DNA of 64,000 nt from Dactylorhiza incarnata. Lineage: Eukaryota > Streptophyta > Magnoliopsida > Asparagales > Orchidaceae. Location: contig JAWHQI010000266.1 in NCBI GenBank assembly GCA_033032865.1, positions 3,013,501 through 3,077,500 on the forward strand, read 5' to 3'. The notes under the pieces were generated by a model, which worked only from the letters and a program-made list of their open reading frames with translations, did not search any database and had not been told where the DNA came from. The translations under genes and the position numbers were made by a program. Shown here one piece after another: positions 49,001 to 52,236 of this stretch; positions within the stretch are counted from its first letter, which is position 1; each line of letters starts with the position of its first letter.

Positions 49001-51290
49001 TTAAGGGCAAAACTCGATTTCAAGGACGGAGGTGATGTTATGGATTTATTATTATTAGTATAATGAGTTATCAATATAATGAGTTATCAAAATAATGAGT
49101 TATTAATATAATGAGTTATTAATATAATGAGTCGAGTCCGAGTCGAGTCGTAGTTAGAGTATTATAGGTCTTTTAGTATTTTGTGTATTTCGTTATAATT
49201 ACGGTCATGCCATTGGGGGTCCTATATATTGACCCTTAGAGTCTTGTATCAAGCTATGAATGAAGAATGTCTATTTTCCCGAACCCTAAAAGAGATCTTG
49301 GAAGCTCTCTCTTGAGCACGCCCCGCTTAGGCAGCCACGGTCAAGGCTCCGTAGTATCTCCGCCACCGCCATTTCCACCTCTGGCAACTCCCCTGGCTAC
49401 CTCTGAGTAGGCCCGTAATAGTCACCTTCTATATATAATCCAATCATCCTTTTTTTTACGTGCTTGATGCTTGATAAACAGTTAGTTTATTATGGAACTA
49501 TATTGAGGGTCTATGGGAAAGCTTGTTGCTCTATATGAGAGGGGAGTTCAGGTTTGCTATACTGGTGGCGGCTTGGTTGGAACTGGGCTACCATTTTTGG
49601 GGAGTAAAGAGAGAACAAGAACTCTTGGTTGAGTTTGAGTTGGGAGAAGAAGATGAACCAGGAAAGGATTTTTTTTCAGGGCCTACCCTAGACAGAGCAG
49701 GTGTTGGGAATGGAGGCTCCGCAGTCAAGGTGACGCAAGTGTTGGGAAGGAGGGTCAGAGACACAAGAGGCGTTGACTGTAGGGAGATAGGGGAAGAAAA
49801 GATCAGGGCTGCTGTTTTTTTATAAAAGAAATCTGCACTAATCATGAGAGAATGAGCAAATAACTGGACTATTGACAAAAAATAGTAGTCTGCCATTAGG
49901 TAGAGTTAATATTTATATTAAATGCATTGAAGAAATAAGCAAAACATTAAAATATTGTTAAACAGAAGGAGAAATGTTATCTATTACTATATTTGTATTT
50001 ATTTATGTAAATGCATTAAATAAATAAATGATACGTAAATAAAAATAAATATTATTATACAAATGGAGAATTAATGATACATATACTAGAACATTGAGCA
50101 TATGGTACATCTGTACACAAAATACCTTTCAACTCGTGCTCGATTTCGTCAACTTCATTTTCTTGGAGCTTTGTATCCTAATTTAATAACACTGATGAAA
50201 TTGCGAATAAGCTGGAGGGCACTTTGTGTGTGGGGATACCCTTTGCCCGATGCACTAGAGCTGTGTATCTCTTTCTTTCTTTATATATATATAGATATGG
50301 ATAATTATATATATTTGTTATATTTGAAGATATTATTTGGTTCTTATCATGCAATCTTTTCTTCTCAGCAATCTAATAGGTTTAATTCCATTTTGAAATG
50401 AGGCTTTATTGTAGTTCTTATATGTCATTATTCTGTGATCATGAATAAGACAACTTTTTTTATTAACGCCCAACCATATTTTTAGTATCCTTTGGTTTAG
50501 TAATTGTTACAACATAAGTATGCTATTTTACCTTATATTTCTACATCAACTTGACCTGACATTTGAACAATCAAATATCAAATACTTCGAATATTTATTG
50601 ACAGTAAATGCATGACAAAGAGGATTTTCCTGTTCATGATGCTTAAAAAACCTTAGGATTGCGACCCTAAGTTCACTTTATATGCCTTCATATTCTCTAA
50701 GGCTCACTTGATTTGATGAAGTTGGACATTCTTGCTGTTTACAAAACATATTTCTTTTAAAATGTGGAATTATAAAATCTAAAATTTTGTTTAGTTAGAT
50801 GTCATTTTAACAATGATCACCAATGTCACTTTTTGGGTAGATCTACCTTTGGTTCTGGTTTATTGATTTGTTTCATGATGAATTCGATTGATCGAACTAA
50901 AAATAGAATCATAGACATCATTTGCCTCACTATTGTTTTGCTTTACATGTCAGTCAATTCATATTAACATTCTTCTTCATCCATTGTATTGGTGGAATAT
51001 TGCAAACCACATCATTTTGCAAAGCATGTTACTAAATGAGCCCTAATTTCTTGTCATTGTATCAGTGCAATTTACTTAATATAACGTACTGCCCAGCTAC
51101 AGAAGAAATTTCAGGAGGGAATAGTTTAGTAAGTGTTTGTTTCATTCCTGATTTAGTCTCCCCCTTTTGTCATTTTTCCCTAGAACTTAAAAAAAACTTA
51201 AATCTACAAAATGAATGACATTTGTTTCTACAGGTGATGTTAGTATATAATTCTCTTGGATGGAAACGTACCGAGTATGTTAAAGTTCCA
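945..51290 (+). CDS. GH38 alpha-mannosidase gene, internal 10 exons
   Basis: Ten + strand exons (945-1064, 1140-1223, 1344-1415, 2483-2596, 46282-46382, 46451-46544, 46636-46800, 46975-47064, 51066-51128, 51234-51290) join in frame into 320 residues resembling the middle of plant class II (GH38) alpha-mannosidases. These hydrolyse terminal alpha-mannose from N-glycans, usually in vacuole or cell wall. Landmarks in order are [15 protein letters not shown], the PGGFYFEV stretch, the [12 protein letters not shown] segment (in this family the region carrying the acid/base Asp), [14 protein letters not shown], and the family hallmark [10 protein letters not shown] whose His is a zinc ligand. The upstream exon with the nucleophile motif and the C-terminal half are outside the window. 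All visible splice junctions are GT-AG and no stop interrupts the joined frame, so the gene looks intact despite its TE-filled introns. Family assignment is confident; which paralogue is not. Confidence 0.9.
1140..1223 (+). CDS. Alpha-mannosidase exon b
   Basis: Twenty-eight codons between ...CTCCAG and GTATGA, phase 0-0. It contains [11 protein letters not shown], a conserved GH38 stretch. The intron before it is only 75 bp. Confidence 0.9.
1344..1415 (+). CDS. Alpha-mannosidase exon c
   Basis: Twenty-four codons between ...TTCCAG and GTAAAC. It encodes [20 protein letters not shown], continuing the GH38 sequence directly from exon b. Confidence 0.9.
1641..2180 (+). mobile_element. 5'-truncated RTE-type LINE (copy A)
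   Basis: A 540-bp fragment holds the C-terminal part of an RTE-clade LINE protein: the LYGSECWAV motif, the [12 protein letters not shown] motif, an RLRWF-like RWFKHV segment, and a basic GRGRPKKTW tail (1751-2116). The tail has GACCCCACTATGGTGGGATAA and then TTG repeats, the usual RTE 3' end. A probable TTAATTA duplication flanks it (before 1641 and at 2181). It sits in the intron between exons c and d. It matches the 3' end of LINE copy B (35500-36041) closely. Confidence 0.85.
2218..2236. repeat. (AT)n microsatellite
   Basis: Short run of AT dinucleotides in the intron just downstream of LINE copy A. Confidence 0.8.
2483..2596 (+). CDS. Alpha-mannosidase exon d
   Basis: Thirty-eight codons between ...TCATTAG and GTATGT. 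It encodes [17 protein letters not shown] and then [18 protein letters not shown]. In GH38 enzymes this region carries the acid/base Asp. It is the last exon before the 43.7-kb intron; the reading frame resumes at 46282. Confidence 0.92.
2811..3066 (+). repeat. LTR-like direct repeat, left copy
   Basis: This segment aligns loosely with 6354-6551. Shared blocks include CTCCAA..., TTTATGTA, TCCTATATA-GGGAGT, GAGCAT... and TTTTTTRCATTTTAATGTAATCTTC. Same orientation and about 3.3 kb apart, which suggests the two diverged LTRs of an old element. A TATA-like TATATAAGGG box lies in the right copy. Confidence 0.5.
3376..3879 (+). other. Open frame of unknown nature, possible gag remnant
   Basis: A 167-codon open frame rich in Pro, His, Ser and Thr. 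It has no domain I recognise. It lies just downstream of the left LTR-like copy, where a retroelement gag would be, and is followed by stops and frameshifts. I do not consider it a functional gene; the placement is the only argument for a gag origin. Confidence 0.25.
4035..4346. mobile_element. Head-to-head tRNA-derived SINE pair (inverted repeat)
   Basis: Left arm 4035-4116 and right arm 4263-4346 are inverted copies (both run from TGATGC-GGACGGGCG to CGAGAGTCCACC). On the minus strand the left copy continues into a tRNA-like head: GCTCAGTTGGTGATGAGTGC resembles an A box and GGGGGATCGAGCCCC a B box. It is therefore a SINE with its tail at about 4035. The right copy carries only the tail half in the opposite direction. 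No convincing target duplication is seen. Confidence 0.65.
4400..4999. other. AT-rich intron sequence, nothing recognised
   Basis: No coding remnant, terminal repeat or tandem repeat could be supported in this stretch. Confidence 0.5.
5003..5132. mobile_element. Tourist-like (PIF/Harbinger) MITE
   Basis: A 130-bp near-perfect hairpin. It begins GGCTCCGTTTGG and ends CCAAACGGAGCC; the arms continue inward through TTATTTTCACCGGTCAA and its complement. It is flanked by TTA at 5000-5002 and 5133-5135, the 3-bp target duplication typical of PIF/Harbinger elements. It has no coding capacity. Confidence 0.88.
5290..6240. other. G-rich, strand-biased non-coding stretch
   Basis: The + strand is strongly G/GT rich (GGTGGTNG runs, a G12-13 run near 5447-5458). 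Long open frames on both strands translate to low-complexity Pro/Ser/Thr or Gly/Val sequence and match no family I know. A 23-bp quasi-palindrome lies at 6184-6206 (CGTCGATC-N7-GATCGACG). Confidence 0.5.
6354..6551 (+). repeat. LTR-like direct repeat, right copy
   Basis: Diverged partner of 2811-3066, same orientation, with a TCCTATATAAGGGAGTGTTA block and the shared CATTTTAATGTAATCTTC end. Confidence 0.5.
6928..7110. repeat. Tandem repeat, about 62-bp unit, three copies
   Basis: Three imperfect copies of a G-rich unit: TGAATATATGGGGCTGGA, then TCTGGAGGTARGGGGCT, then GATCTGAGTGRAGGTGKCTG. Non-coding. It continues into a G-rich stretch up to about 7400. Confidence 0.7.
7111..7780. other. Possible 3' LTR of decayed chromovirus; nothing else recognised
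   Basis: Lies downstream, in minus-strand sense, of the chromodomain-like end of a decayed gypsy pol (7781-8053), where a 3' LTR would be expected. No second LTR copy could be paired with it here. Confidence 0.3.
7781..8420 (-). pseudogene. Decayed Ty3/gypsy (chromovirus-like) pol C-terminus
   Basis: Minus-strand fragments read as the end of a gypsy integrase. At about 8420-8270 there is an MVRIRAVKL...[13 protein letters not shown] segment (the GDxVMVRxR region of the family). At about 8255-8185 there is [19 protein letters not shown] (the FNVxDLxPY end). At 8053-7781 there is a degenerate chromodomain-like tail ending near [10 protein letters not shown] then a stop. The pieces are in different frames with stops between them. 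Upstream domains are not recognisable. It is old: no intact terminal structure was found. Confidence 0.6.
8104..8184. repeat. About 30-bp tandem repeat, three copies
   Basis: Three copies of AAGGATGTGGAGGTGTACACTC-like units inside the decayed gypsy sequence, between the pol end and the chromodomain-like tail. Confidence 0.6.
8421..9700. other. Decayed repeat-derived sequence, mostly unrecognised
   Basis: Probably the upstream continuation of the gypsy remnant on the minus strand, but no domain could be read. A minus-strand open frame at 8890-9195 (acidic, with EPPxEPP repeats at its centre) matches nothing I recognise. Confidence 0.35.
9700..10112. repeat. Orphan LTR-like region with quasi-palindrome array
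   Basis: A run of short imperfect palindromes: ACTAGC-N7-GCTAGT (9705-9723), CTACCG-N5-CGGTAG (9726-9742), CACTA-N11-TAGTG (about 9831-9851), and TCGTCGA-N7-TCGACGT (10063-10083), separated by AT-richer DNA. A TATAAAAG box lies at 9671-9680. The layout resembles the U3 arrays of the other LTRs in this window. It is cut at 10117 by the Tekay-like insertion and resumes at 19216. Confidence 0.4.
10118..12066 (-). repeat. Tekay-like element, 3' LTR (left)
   Basis: 1,949 bp. Starts TGTAACTGCCCG and ends GGTTCAGTTCTTACA on the + strand. Lacks a block of about 476 bp present in the other LTR. Confidence 0.93.
12067..12082 (-). other. Polypurine tract of Tekay-like element
   Basis: On the minus strand GTTAAGGGGAGAAT directly precedes the 3' LTR. 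It follows the FEDENF-encoding end of the internal region that is typical of this clade. Confidence 0.75.
12083..13962 (-). pseudogene. Tekay-like pol: RNase H, integrase and chromodomain, broken
   Basis: Downstream of the RT the minus-strand frame is cut by stops just after IYSDAS (TAG at about 13960, TAA a few codons on). RNase H is degenerate until ALSRK at about 13660. Integrase pieces then follow: a zinc-binding H...H...CHTC segment and the core from [10 protein letters not shown] through [10 protein letters not shown] (12935-13510), and the catalytic-Glu part [12 protein letters not shown] with the GDQV C-terminal segment (12473-12928). A frameshift near 12412-12212 separates LRRYIPDP from a chromodomain-like VKVWWKGHP...TWE stretch at about 12200-12130. 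Several nonsense and frameshift lesions make it non-functional. Confidence 0.85.
13963..16707 (-). CDS. Tekay-like gag-protease-RT polyprotein (truncated pol)
   Basis: A 914-codon minus-strand frame. Gag with the [12 protein letters not shown] and EGEVKRWW segments covers roughly residues 90-250; a zinc knuckle lies near 320-345; an aspartic protease with [12 protein letters not shown] is near 430; reverse transcriptase runs from about 600 to 800 with FIDDILIY near 764, followed by the connection region. The zinc knuckle reads C-X2-C-X4-G-Q-X4-C: the usual His is Gln. The frame ends at a premature stop at the start of RNase H. RNA-binding gag, protease and RT would be expressed as one polyprotein in intact relatives. 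Confidence 0.9.
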   Translation of the reverse strand: MSCFQEPLQVYSSRRIREAREEPEAVREAMSEESDNGHKAAPLQIADIAQAIAKAIRLVRDTPPVAALVVPAMPPPAPIVPAVPPPALVDTDLRSFLDLKPPTFRGGLSPIETEDWILRIETIFEAMRCPAERKAELAAFLLEGEVKRWWINMMKGKFAAKRLENVTWTEFTGEFTKWFVPRTEKRQLQERFFRLVQGNRSVPQYEAEFASLAYYSESVVATEEARCLRFQEGLRDDIRAAVVPFDITDYAVIVEKARMVELDAEKRQRRSELYKKRFKEGISLESSSKASTPPWKKKKQQQSSSTVSTQVSQTTVAKCAKCGKMHRGECLTGVCFYCRQPGQQRKNCPKLQRTESQKGAPALPAQKMFHIGTSKEGESIASASVPAEGDREERLVQPRAFNLGQQEAKADDTVVTGMINVNDQLLKVLFDTGASHSFISSYILDSVRTHQYQVAKPLNVLMSNNTVLTSQKRVVVPLSFNEKRIEADVAVLPLVEYDIILGMDWLSNQEAVINCKSKEVVFKYPDGSLFVFRGLGDVSKIMISAMKTWKKVRKGCDVILVMIKESKEEKKEITAVPVVREYLDVFPEDLPGVPPTREIEFEIKLIEGAASVAKTSYRMAPKELAELKVQLQELLDKNFIRPSTSPWGAPVLFVKKKDGSLRLCVDYRELNKLTIKNKYPLPRIDDLFDQLVGARVFSKIDLRSGYHQLRIKEEDILKAAFSTRYGHFAFVVMLFGLTNAPAAFMDLMNRVFKAFLDQFVIVFIDDILIYSKSEEEHSQHLRLALQTLREQRFFAKFSKCDFWLKEVAFWGHVINQEGLSVDPAKIEAIVKWTQPKSVTEVRSFLGLAGYYRKFVKDFSKLALPLTQLTRKNVPFKWEGECQQAFEALKDRLTTAPVLVMPEESDGFQIYSDAS
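16792..16803 (-). other. Primer binding site (initiator tRNA-Met type), Tekay-like
   Basis: Minus strand TGGTATTAGAGC, one mismatch from the plant iMet-tRNA complement TGGTATCAGAGC, 6 nt inside the 5' LTR. Confidence 0.85.
16810..19210 (-). repeat. Tekay-like element, 5' LTR (right)
   Basis: 2,401 bp. Same ends as the left LTR. It holds an extra block of about 476 bp at 18183-18658 that the left LTR lacks; a GGCC boundary is shared by both copies. Elsewhere it aligns along its length with scattered substitutions and a small deletion near 18735. Confidence 0.92.
18183..18658. other. 476-bp block present in only one Tekay LTR
   Basis: Between CTAACAAATCC and GGCCACTCGC the right LTR has this block, while the left LTR joins the two directly. 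It has GGGCTGCYA-type short repeats at 18188-18245. It is either an insertion here or a deletion in the other LTR. Confidence 0.75.
19408..20345 (-). repeat. Copia-A 3' LTR (left copy), ends approximate
   Basis: Aligns in direct orientation with 44563-45690 throughout: CCTCYGACAGG, the GAGTCAC block, ATTAATCTCATAATAAA, GCATGCGTGAACGTCGA and TCAATTCAACTATT. A TATA-like element reads minus-strand ATAATATAGGAA near 19675-19685. A GC-rich repeat array (19960-20215) lies upstream of it in the minus-strand sense, i.e. in U3. Minus orientation follows from the pol remnants between the copies. Confidence 0.65.
20346..20880 (-). other. Decayed Copia-A internal sequence, 3' end
   Basis: AT-rich DNA between the left Copia-A LTR and the next insertion. 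No domain readable. CACCA at 20876-20880 is the target duplication of the element that follows. Confidence 0.4.
20881..22543 (-). mobile_element. Non-autonomous LTR retroelement (1,663 bp), copia-like ends
   Basis: LTRs of 154 bp (20881-21034 and 22390-22543) with perfect 5-bp duplication CACCA (20876-20880, 22544-22548). Minus strand: LTR begins TGTTRGARTTATGAG and ends CCTTTCAACT (left copy has one change), and the PBS TGGTATCAGCGG abuts the 5' LTR. A purine-rich TTTAGAGGGAG precedes the 3' LTR. The 1.35-kb interior has no gag or pol domain; long open frames near 21868-22390 are GC-rich and look non-coding. It sits inside Copia-A. Confidence 0.85.
21129..21345. repeat. 31-33 bp tandem repeat, about six copies
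   Basis: Units of CACGAATCTACGAGACCGCGG then GATAACACYACACA, inside the non-autonomous LTR element next to its 3' LTR. Confidence 0.85.
22549..23530 (-). pseudogene. Copia-A RT/RNase H remnant
   Basis: The best preserved part is minus-strand 23638-23099, where residues read like copia RT thumb to RNase H linker: [16 protein letters not shown], then [14 protein letters not shown], and [18 protein letters not shown]. Below 23099 RNase H is too decayed to follow. The LINE insertion at 23549 separates this part from the rest of pol at 36060-37110. Confidence 0.7.
24311..24452 (+). repeat. 71-bp tandem duplication inside LINE copy B
   Basis: Two near-identical copies (24311-24381 and 24382-24452) beginning AATGATCAGCTATAATACAC and ending AAGTCGCCAAAA. 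They differ at one base. Confidence 0.9.
25151..26669 (-). repeat. Athila-like 3' LTR (left)
   Basis: 1,519 bp. Contains a CGCACGG/CCGTGCG quasi-palindrome array at 26070-26372, directly upstream (minus sense) of a TATTTAAA box near 26031-26042. Confidence 0.93.
26070..26372. repeat. U3 quasi-palindrome array, Athila-like LTR
   Basis: Repeated CGCACG/CGTGCG arms: CGCACGACCGTGCG (26076-26089), GCCCGTGCG-N9-CGCACGGGC (26141-26167, perfect 9-bp arms), GACCGTGTG-N9-CGCACGGAC (26233-26259), and further copies to 26372. The same array is at 34316-34620 in the other LTR. Confidence 0.85.
26670..28491 (-). other. Athila-like non-coding region after integrase, with PPT-like motifs
   Basis: No open frame resembling an envelope-like protein. 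Three minus-strand purine motifs stand out: AAGTCTGGGGGTG adjoining the 3' LTR (26670-26684, the probable true polypurine tract), AAGTATGGGGGTG near 27180-27193, and AAGTCTGGGGGAGAG near 28045-28060. Confidence 0.7.
28492..29670 (-). CDS. Athila-like integrase
   Basis: A 392-codon frame. The N-terminal zinc-binding region has [12 protein letters not shown] then CNECQRTG (residues about 26-75). The catalytic core starts at GIDFMGPFP (first Asp near 98), continues with SDGGSHF (second Asp near 158) and ends with QVEVSNRE (Glu near 194). A C-terminal [22 protein letters not shown] segment follows. No chromodomain. It joins two-long-terminal DNA to the host genome in intact relatives. The frame is separate from the RT-RNase H frame because of a shift near 29640-29670, so the start Met is not a real start. 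Confidence 0.88.
   Translation of the reverse strand: MGRPFVSDGIIRRCVPESEYRSVLEHCHDREAGGHMGAARTTRKVLQSGLFWPTLFKDAHAYVSKCNECQRTGNISRKDEMPLNNMLVCEPFDVWGIDFMGPFPVSHGKHYIIVAVDYVSKWVEAEAVAANDARTVLKFIHANIFSRFGAPRTIISDGGSHFCNRQFLQLLKKIGVHHKVSLAYHPQTCGQVEVSNRELKRIIEKSIHSNRKDWATKVDNALWAYRTAFKTPLGMTPFQLVFGKACHLPVELEHKALWATKFLNMDIAATAERRLSQLNELEELRHFAYENSRIYKEKTKQWHDRHFRPKKFNPGDSVLLYNSRLRLFPGKLKSRWSGPFTVTGVSPFGAIEISGEKEGTFKVNGHCLKIYEGGTVLKDCTKVYLAESNVLG
29640..30761 (-). CDS. Athila-like RT (C-terminal half) and RNase H
   Basis: A 373-codon frame starting within RT at [16 protein letters not shown]. The catalytic FMDDFTLFG lies near residue 30; the [18 protein letters not shown] connection follows near 110; RNase H has [22 protein letters not shown] and [10 protein letters not shown], ending in the ADHLSRL hinge. 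It is continuous in frame with 30834-31148 but separated from it by a single TAA. Confidence 0.88.
   Translation of the reverse strand: MPFGLCNAPATFQRCMLAIFADMVGDFLEVFMDDFTLFGSSLVLCIANLDKTLKPCEDTNLILNWEKCQFMVREGIVLGHKVSRQGLEVDQAKVSVIKNLPPPSSVKGIRSFLGHVGFYRRFIKDFSTISKPLSHLLGKDVPFCFDEAGMQAFEILRGKLISAPILVAPDWSLPFVIMCDVSDVAVGAVLGQKKDKTFHTIAYASRTLNNAQANYTTTEKEMLVVIFAFEKFHSYLVLSEVIVYTDHAALRYLFSKKEAKPRLIRWILLLQEYDLEIKDKKGVENVIADHLSRLENDMTVDSPNIKEEETTDYFPDEKLFAITTHLSTTPWYTDIANYLACKTLSPNLTPQQRNKLFSDLKYYFWEDPLLAMV
30834..31148 (-). pseudogene. Athila-like RT, N-terminal palm
   Basis: Includes [18 protein letters not shown] and the FLDGYSGYN stretch with the first catalytic Asp, then stops at TAA (30834-30836 on the minus strand) in the same frame as the rest of RT. 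The stop is compatible with a single C-to-T change at a Gln codon. Confidence 0.85.
31157..31558 (-). pseudogene. Athila-like RT N-terminal region, frameshifted
   Basis: Covers the segment before RT with [21 protein letters not shown] and the [13 protein letters not shown] entry to RT. It ends at a frameshift near 31160, where a short duplicated CCCAAAG/CCCGAAG-like stretch looks like the lesion. Confidence 0.8.
31640..32554 (-). CDS. Athila-like gag C-terminus and aspartic protease
   Basis: A 304-codon frame. The N-terminal part has coiled-coil-like heptads (about residues 5-35) and a Pro/Thr-rich linker. The protease active site is [11 protein letters not shown] near residues 206-216, with a GRPFLATA motif near 285. 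D-L-G-A instead of D-T/S-G-A is common in this clade. It is one frame away from the upstream gag. Confidence 0.85.
   Translation of the reverse strand: MADMLHKMNEQAAAIQQLDSTISNLKDAVSGISDQPPESVSTMKLRSGRSIKNLPRQKTPPAPALQEPLTNPTDRLDADVTGEPTLTSTVPDSASVAQPSKSIISPPFPHRLWNEKSEKQFRRFLEMMKGVQFSIPLIEAISQIPGYSKFLKKLISMRKDLEDLKSIDLTEECSALITDVPTKRKDPGSFTIPCRIGHHRFGQALCDLGASINLMPLSIFQELGAGILKPTQVMLQLADRTIMKPIGIVEDLTIVVNDLAFPADFVILDMKADTKVPIILGRPFLATARVIINVEQGELTLRLG
32563..33372 (-). CDS. Athila-like gag
   Basis: A 269-codon frame directly inside the PBS. Retrotrans_gag-type core: [13 protein letters not shown], then the FLFDF segment, [19 protein letters not shown] and [19 protein letters not shown]. The capsid-type protein packages the RNA. 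The true start is uncertain; an internal Met before [10 protein letters not shown] (about 33282) is equally plausible. The 3' end is frameshifted relative to the next frame. Confidence 0.82.
   Translation of the reverse strand: MQAFMICFSLEISFKVFLLCANPLSCKLVIMTYIQQHIHQGSLNDLRNQARMNNHASEISTDIIEFISENCTFSGDSHEDAVHHVQGFLDVYYACIFDGVENDQRKIRAFSFSLRDKAKRWYRDTRKSETTSWKQFEGKFLFDFQHRMRGMNRHKELMAFSQGKEETLVDAWERFQSLHRDCYREDLSENSLVQIFYFGVLDRFRLLFDVTAGGALFNKSGKDAWEIVTNVAQTSQYWSHSTHPPSTSEVDAATLNGVEDVLRQSRQSC
33373..33390 (-). other. Primer binding site (tRNA-Asp type), Athila-like
   Basis: Minus strand TGGCGCCATTGCCGGAGA, six bases inside the 5' LTR. It matches the TGGCGCCGTTGCCGGGGA-type site usual in Athila/Tat elements with two differences. 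Confidence 0.85.
33397..34922 (-). repeat. Athila-like 5' LTR (right)
   Basis: 1,526 bp, nearly identical to 25151-26669 with a few substitutions and a longer (AT)n run near 34893-34908. Confidence 0.93.
36060..37130 (-). pseudogene. Copia-A integrase to RT remnant
   Basis: Minus strand: [17 protein letters not shown] near 37085-37020 (integrase end with the catalytic Glu region), a WG-type segment with SDAPK near 36975, and further down [28 protein letters not shown] near 36355-36270 (RT start). Many stops. Continues at 23530 beyond the LINE insertion. No gag or protease of Copia-A is found to the right. Confidence 0.72.
37214..37460. repeat. U3 array of 21-bp quasi-palindromes (SIRE-like 5' LTR)
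   Basis: Pattern RCGTCGA-N7-TCGACGY. Clear copies at 37214-37234, 37236-37256 and 37419-37439; half-sites TCGAAGT or TCGACGY at 37272, 37294, 37309, 37331, 37349 and 37363. The first four register at 22-bp steps. The same array is at about 43330-43565 in the 3' LTR. Confidence 0.9.
37720..37727 (+). promoter_or_regulatory. Probable TATA box of SIRE-like LTR
   Basis: TATAAATA about 590 bp into the LTR, downstream of the palindrome array. Its copy in the 3' LTR is at 43836-43843. Confidence 0.6.
38082..38185. repeat. Three 34-bp units with inverted GAGTCT/AGACTC arms
   Basis: GGTTCTAAGAGTCTCNTTNTC then AAAAGACTCAG, three times in tandem in the transcribed part of the LTR; each can fold as a short stem. 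The 3' LTR has the same set at about 44198-44300. Confidence 0.85.
38535..39530 (+). CDS. SIRE-like gag, N-terminal part with zinc knuckle
   Basis: A 331-codon frame starting [13 protein letters not shown] 94 bp after the LTR. It has the copia/UBN2-type gag core: [35 protein letters not shown], the AKEIWEAL segment and [24 protein letters not shown] zinc knuckle [14 protein letters not shown] lies near residues 288-301. The polyprotein continues in the +1 frame (39331-40671) through a lysine-rich AAG/GAA tract; a one-base lesion there, near 39440-39500, ends this frame early. Gag proteins assemble the particle and bind RNA. Confidence 0.88.
   Translation: MAQIKDYASTRPPMCNLEKFAVWKTRIRIYMNSIDGDLFNVILTGPPKPYRKDSSGEMTQTLVPKAEWTVEEKKAGTCDAKAVNILVSTLSDEIFQRVVDCESAKEIWEALIKMVEGSADERKDKKALLISQYENFQKKNEESISEMYDRFSLIINQLRDLDREISLTEFNDKLLMSLPSSRESRIWAIRDTRGQRKISTDALLGKLRSYEQLLKIREEKKRRENIPTSSKDRNIALKATEERDSITEEELFSFLAKKFKKWVRTDGSRRRESKPRYDKTPTKKIICYSCRKSGHIAPECPENAETESFEKERSQEKGEEERKRLYCRSLE
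39440..40860 (+). pseudogene. SIRE-like gag, C-terminal extension
   Basis: The second gag frame. In order: a Lys-rich stretch, an acidic Ser-rich segment ([17 protein letters not shown]), a coiled-coil-like part at about 39830-40060, [17 protein letters not shown], and at 40351-40581 seven 11-residue repeats of form ASTSxRR followed by four variable residues. Then come HPN/YPN-rich repeats. A TAA at 40669-40671 falls in a YPNQ repeat, where the Gln codon is expected. The same frame then reads YPNQN repeats and a second knuckle [15 protein letters not shown], ending at TAG about 40863. Two CCHC motifs and large size are typical of SIRE/Maximus gag. Confidence 0.82.
40351..40569 (+). repeat. 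Seven in-frame 21-bp quasi-palindromes at 33-bp spacing
   Basis: Copies start at 40351, 40384, 40417, 40450, 40483, 40516 and 40549, each 21 bp, exactly 33 bp apart, with sequence close to GCGTCGA-N7-TCGACGC. They encode the 11-residue gag repeat: the left arm gives Ala-Ser-Thr and the right arm Arg-Arg. Confidence 0.95.
40956..41068. repeat. 21-bp quasi-palindromes in gag-to-ORF spacer
   Basis: Copies at 40956-40976, 40978-40998, 41026-41046 and a half-degenerate one at 41048-41068. Within each pair the spacing is 22 bp, the same as in the LTR and not the 33 bp used in gag. Confidence 0.88.
41248..43088 (+). pseudogene. SIRE-like accessory ORF (plant transposon protein / envelope-position type)
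   Basis: Two frames of one former ORF. 41248-41526 begins [17 protein letters not shown] and includes [20 protein letters not shown] and [14 protein letters not shown], a pattern known from plant retroelement accessory ORFs ('putative plant transposon protein' domain). After a frameshift between 41526 and 41577 the second frame (503 codons) continues with [25 protein letters not shown] and [11 protein letters not shown] Pro/Ser/Thr-rich linker (about residues 155-255), a coiled-coil-prone segment (about 258-310) and an acidic Glu-rich tail ending [12 protein letters not shown] follow. No signal peptide or membrane segment is evident, so an envelope role is unproven. In SIRE elements such an ORF lies after pol; here it follows gag directly. 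Confidence 0.7.
43247..44557 (+). repeat. SIRE-like 3' LTR
   Basis: 1,311 bp, nearly identical to the 5' LTR, with the same palindrome array, TATA box (43836-43843) and 34-bp repeats. Confidence 0.93.
45110..45365. repeat. U3 array of 27-bp GC-rich units, Copia-A LTR
   Basis: Units of GCCCGGTTGGCAATCAGCAA then TTGCAAA, clearest at 45176-45257, with flanking GGTCGGCGATCGGYGATNGC variants. The left LTR has a diverged version at 19960-20215. Confidence 0.75.
45469..45659 (-). mobile_element. Au-type SINE
   Basis: Flanked by perfect 11-bp duplication TGAAATAATAA (45458-45468 and 45660-45670). Minus strand: tRNA-like head GGGAGCCTTGGCGCACCGGT with a B box GGTTCGAGCCCTGG, then the CTTGCAAAAATGCAGGGTTA body and the TTTGTGCACCGGGCAGCCCC 3' end that characterise Au SINEs. 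Confidence 0.88.
45691..46281 (+). other. Intron sequence before exon e
   Basis: AT-rich, no mobile-element signature seen; likely original intron DNA leading to the acceptor at 46281. Confidence 0.5.
46282..46382 (+). CDS. Alpha-mannosidase exon e
   Basis: Thirty-three codons plus two bases after ...CATGGCAG, ending before GTAAGC. It encodes [17 protein letters not shown] then a KTDDYLP segment. It follows exon d directly in homologues, which defines the giant intron. Confidence 0.93.
46451..46544 (+). CDS. Alpha-mannosidase exon f
   Basis: One base plus 31 codons between ...TTGTAG and GTAAGT. It encodes [20 protein letters not shown] then [11 protein letters not shown], matching the GH38 YWTGYFTSRP region. 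Confidence 0.93.
46636..46800 (+). CDS. Alpha-mannosidase exon g (zinc-ligand motif)
   Basis: Fifty-five codons between ...AATAG and GTTTGC. It contains [10 protein letters not shown] and [10 protein letters not shown]; the latter is the GH38 hallmark contributing a zinc-binding His. [15 protein letters not shown] follows. Confidence 0.95.
46975..47064 (+). CDS. Alpha-mannosidase exon h
   Basis: Thirty codons between ...TTCTAG and GTATGT, encoding [15 protein letters not shown] and a variable Ser-rich end. This is a poorly conserved family region; assignment rests on frame and position. Confidence 0.82.
47065..47838 (+). other. Intron sequence after exon h
   Basis: AT-rich sequence without a recognisable element, preceding the non-autonomous LTR element at 47844. 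Confidence 0.5.
47844..49420 (+). mobile_element. Small non-autonomous LTR retroelement (1,577 bp)
   Basis: LTRs 47844-48184 (341 bp) and 49036-49420 (385 bp) begin TGTTATGGAT and end GGCCCGTAACA / GGCCCGTAATA. The PBS TGGTATCAGAG is at 48188-48198 and the purine tract AAGGACGGAGGTGA at 49022-49035. Flanks GTCAG (47839-47843) and GTCAC (49421-49425) agree at four of five bases. The 851-bp interior is GC-rich, has no gag or pol domain and only spurious frames. The right LTR is longer because of a tandem ATAATGAGTTATCA-type expansion at 49063-49130. Confidence 0.85.
49421..51065 (+). other. Intron sequence, nothing recognised
   Basis: A 100-codon open frame at 49523-49825 shows no family I recognise and is probably chance. 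The rest is AT-rich intron. Confidence 0.45.
51066..51128 (+). CDS. Alpha-mannosidase exon i
   Basis: Twenty-one codons between ...TATCAG and GTAAGT, encoding [17 protein letters not shown], the family's C-x-LLNISYCP segment. Confidence 0.92.
51234..51290 (+). CDS. Alpha-mannosidase exon j
   Basis: Nineteen codons between ...TACAG and GTAAGT, encoding [19 protein letters not shown], which matches the YNSLGWKR start of the beta-sandwich domain of GH38 enzymes. It is the last exon in the window. Confidence 0.93.
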
Positions 51291-51484
51291 GTAAGTACAT
51301 AAATAACTTTTGTTTCCTGAAACTGTTTTTTATGGTTTGATGCAAATGATCTAATCAAGTCATCTTATTAGCGTAAAAGAGACCAATTCATTTATTATTT
51401 TCCGAACAACTTTACTCCTTTTGGAGTGCTCAGTCCATTACAATTCTCAGGAGTGAGTAATGGCCCATCATGCTAGCATCTTTA

Positions 51485-51850
51485 TAGTAATTAACAAGCC
51501 TCTAGCAAAATCACTCATCTTCCAACATATGCTCCTCATCCATGGGCCCATGGTTTTCAATTTCCATATTGATAGTCCCAACATTTTCATCAGTTTTTTA
51601 AACTAGTTTTTACTATTAACTTTTTCTACGAATTTCAATTTTTTTAACGTTATATGGCGATTTTTTTATTTATAAAATGTTTGCCATGAAGCTCAATTAT
51701 TAATTATGCATCTGTTGGCTAATCATATTAGTACCGTACACCTTTTATCGTAATTAACAAACCTCCAGGAAAGTCATTCATCATCTTCCACATATGATCC
51801 TCTCCTTAGGCTTAAGGTTTTCAATTTTGATTTTGGTTGTCTTATTGTAT
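51485..51850. repeat. Diverged direct repeat of about 105 bp
   Basis: 51485-51590 and 51742-51850 share TAATTAACAARCCTC, CATCTTCCAACATATG-like and GGTTTTCAATTT blocks, in direct orientation in the intron after exon j. Confidence 0.6.
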
Positions 51851-52236
51851 AACATAAGTTTTTTTCTATTATTTTAAATATATTTGCTCTGAATTTTAGA
51901 GAAAGTAATATTGTATTTAAGTTATGAGACAAATTTTGGATTTATAATAAGTTGATCATGAATTTCAATTTAGCATGTGTTAGTTGCACCATACAGGATT
52001 ATGCCTATGGCATGGTAATAGGCGTTGTGCATTCAAACATGCAGATAAAGACAGATTTGGAGAAAAAATGTATTCACATAAATACATATTACATCAAGAC
52101 AACTATAATTACATATATAAATAGGTGAGATGAGTGGAGACAAAATCGTCATCCAAGATGTGGGACTAATGCCTGTGTAGTAATGGGCTCAGTCGCGGGG
52201 CCTTTGTATGAGACTTTTGTATAGATTGCCTTAACA

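Noticed and set aside
49523..49825. 100-codon open frame in the exon h-i intron as a gene
   Set aside because: No recognisable domain, no splice or promoter context, and it lies within an intron of the host gene on the same strand.
945..51290. Alpha-mannosidase pseudogene
   Set aside because: All ten visible exons are uninterrupted, keep frame and GT-AG sites and retain HHDAISGT; nothing visible indicates loss of function, though the nucleophile exon is outside the window.
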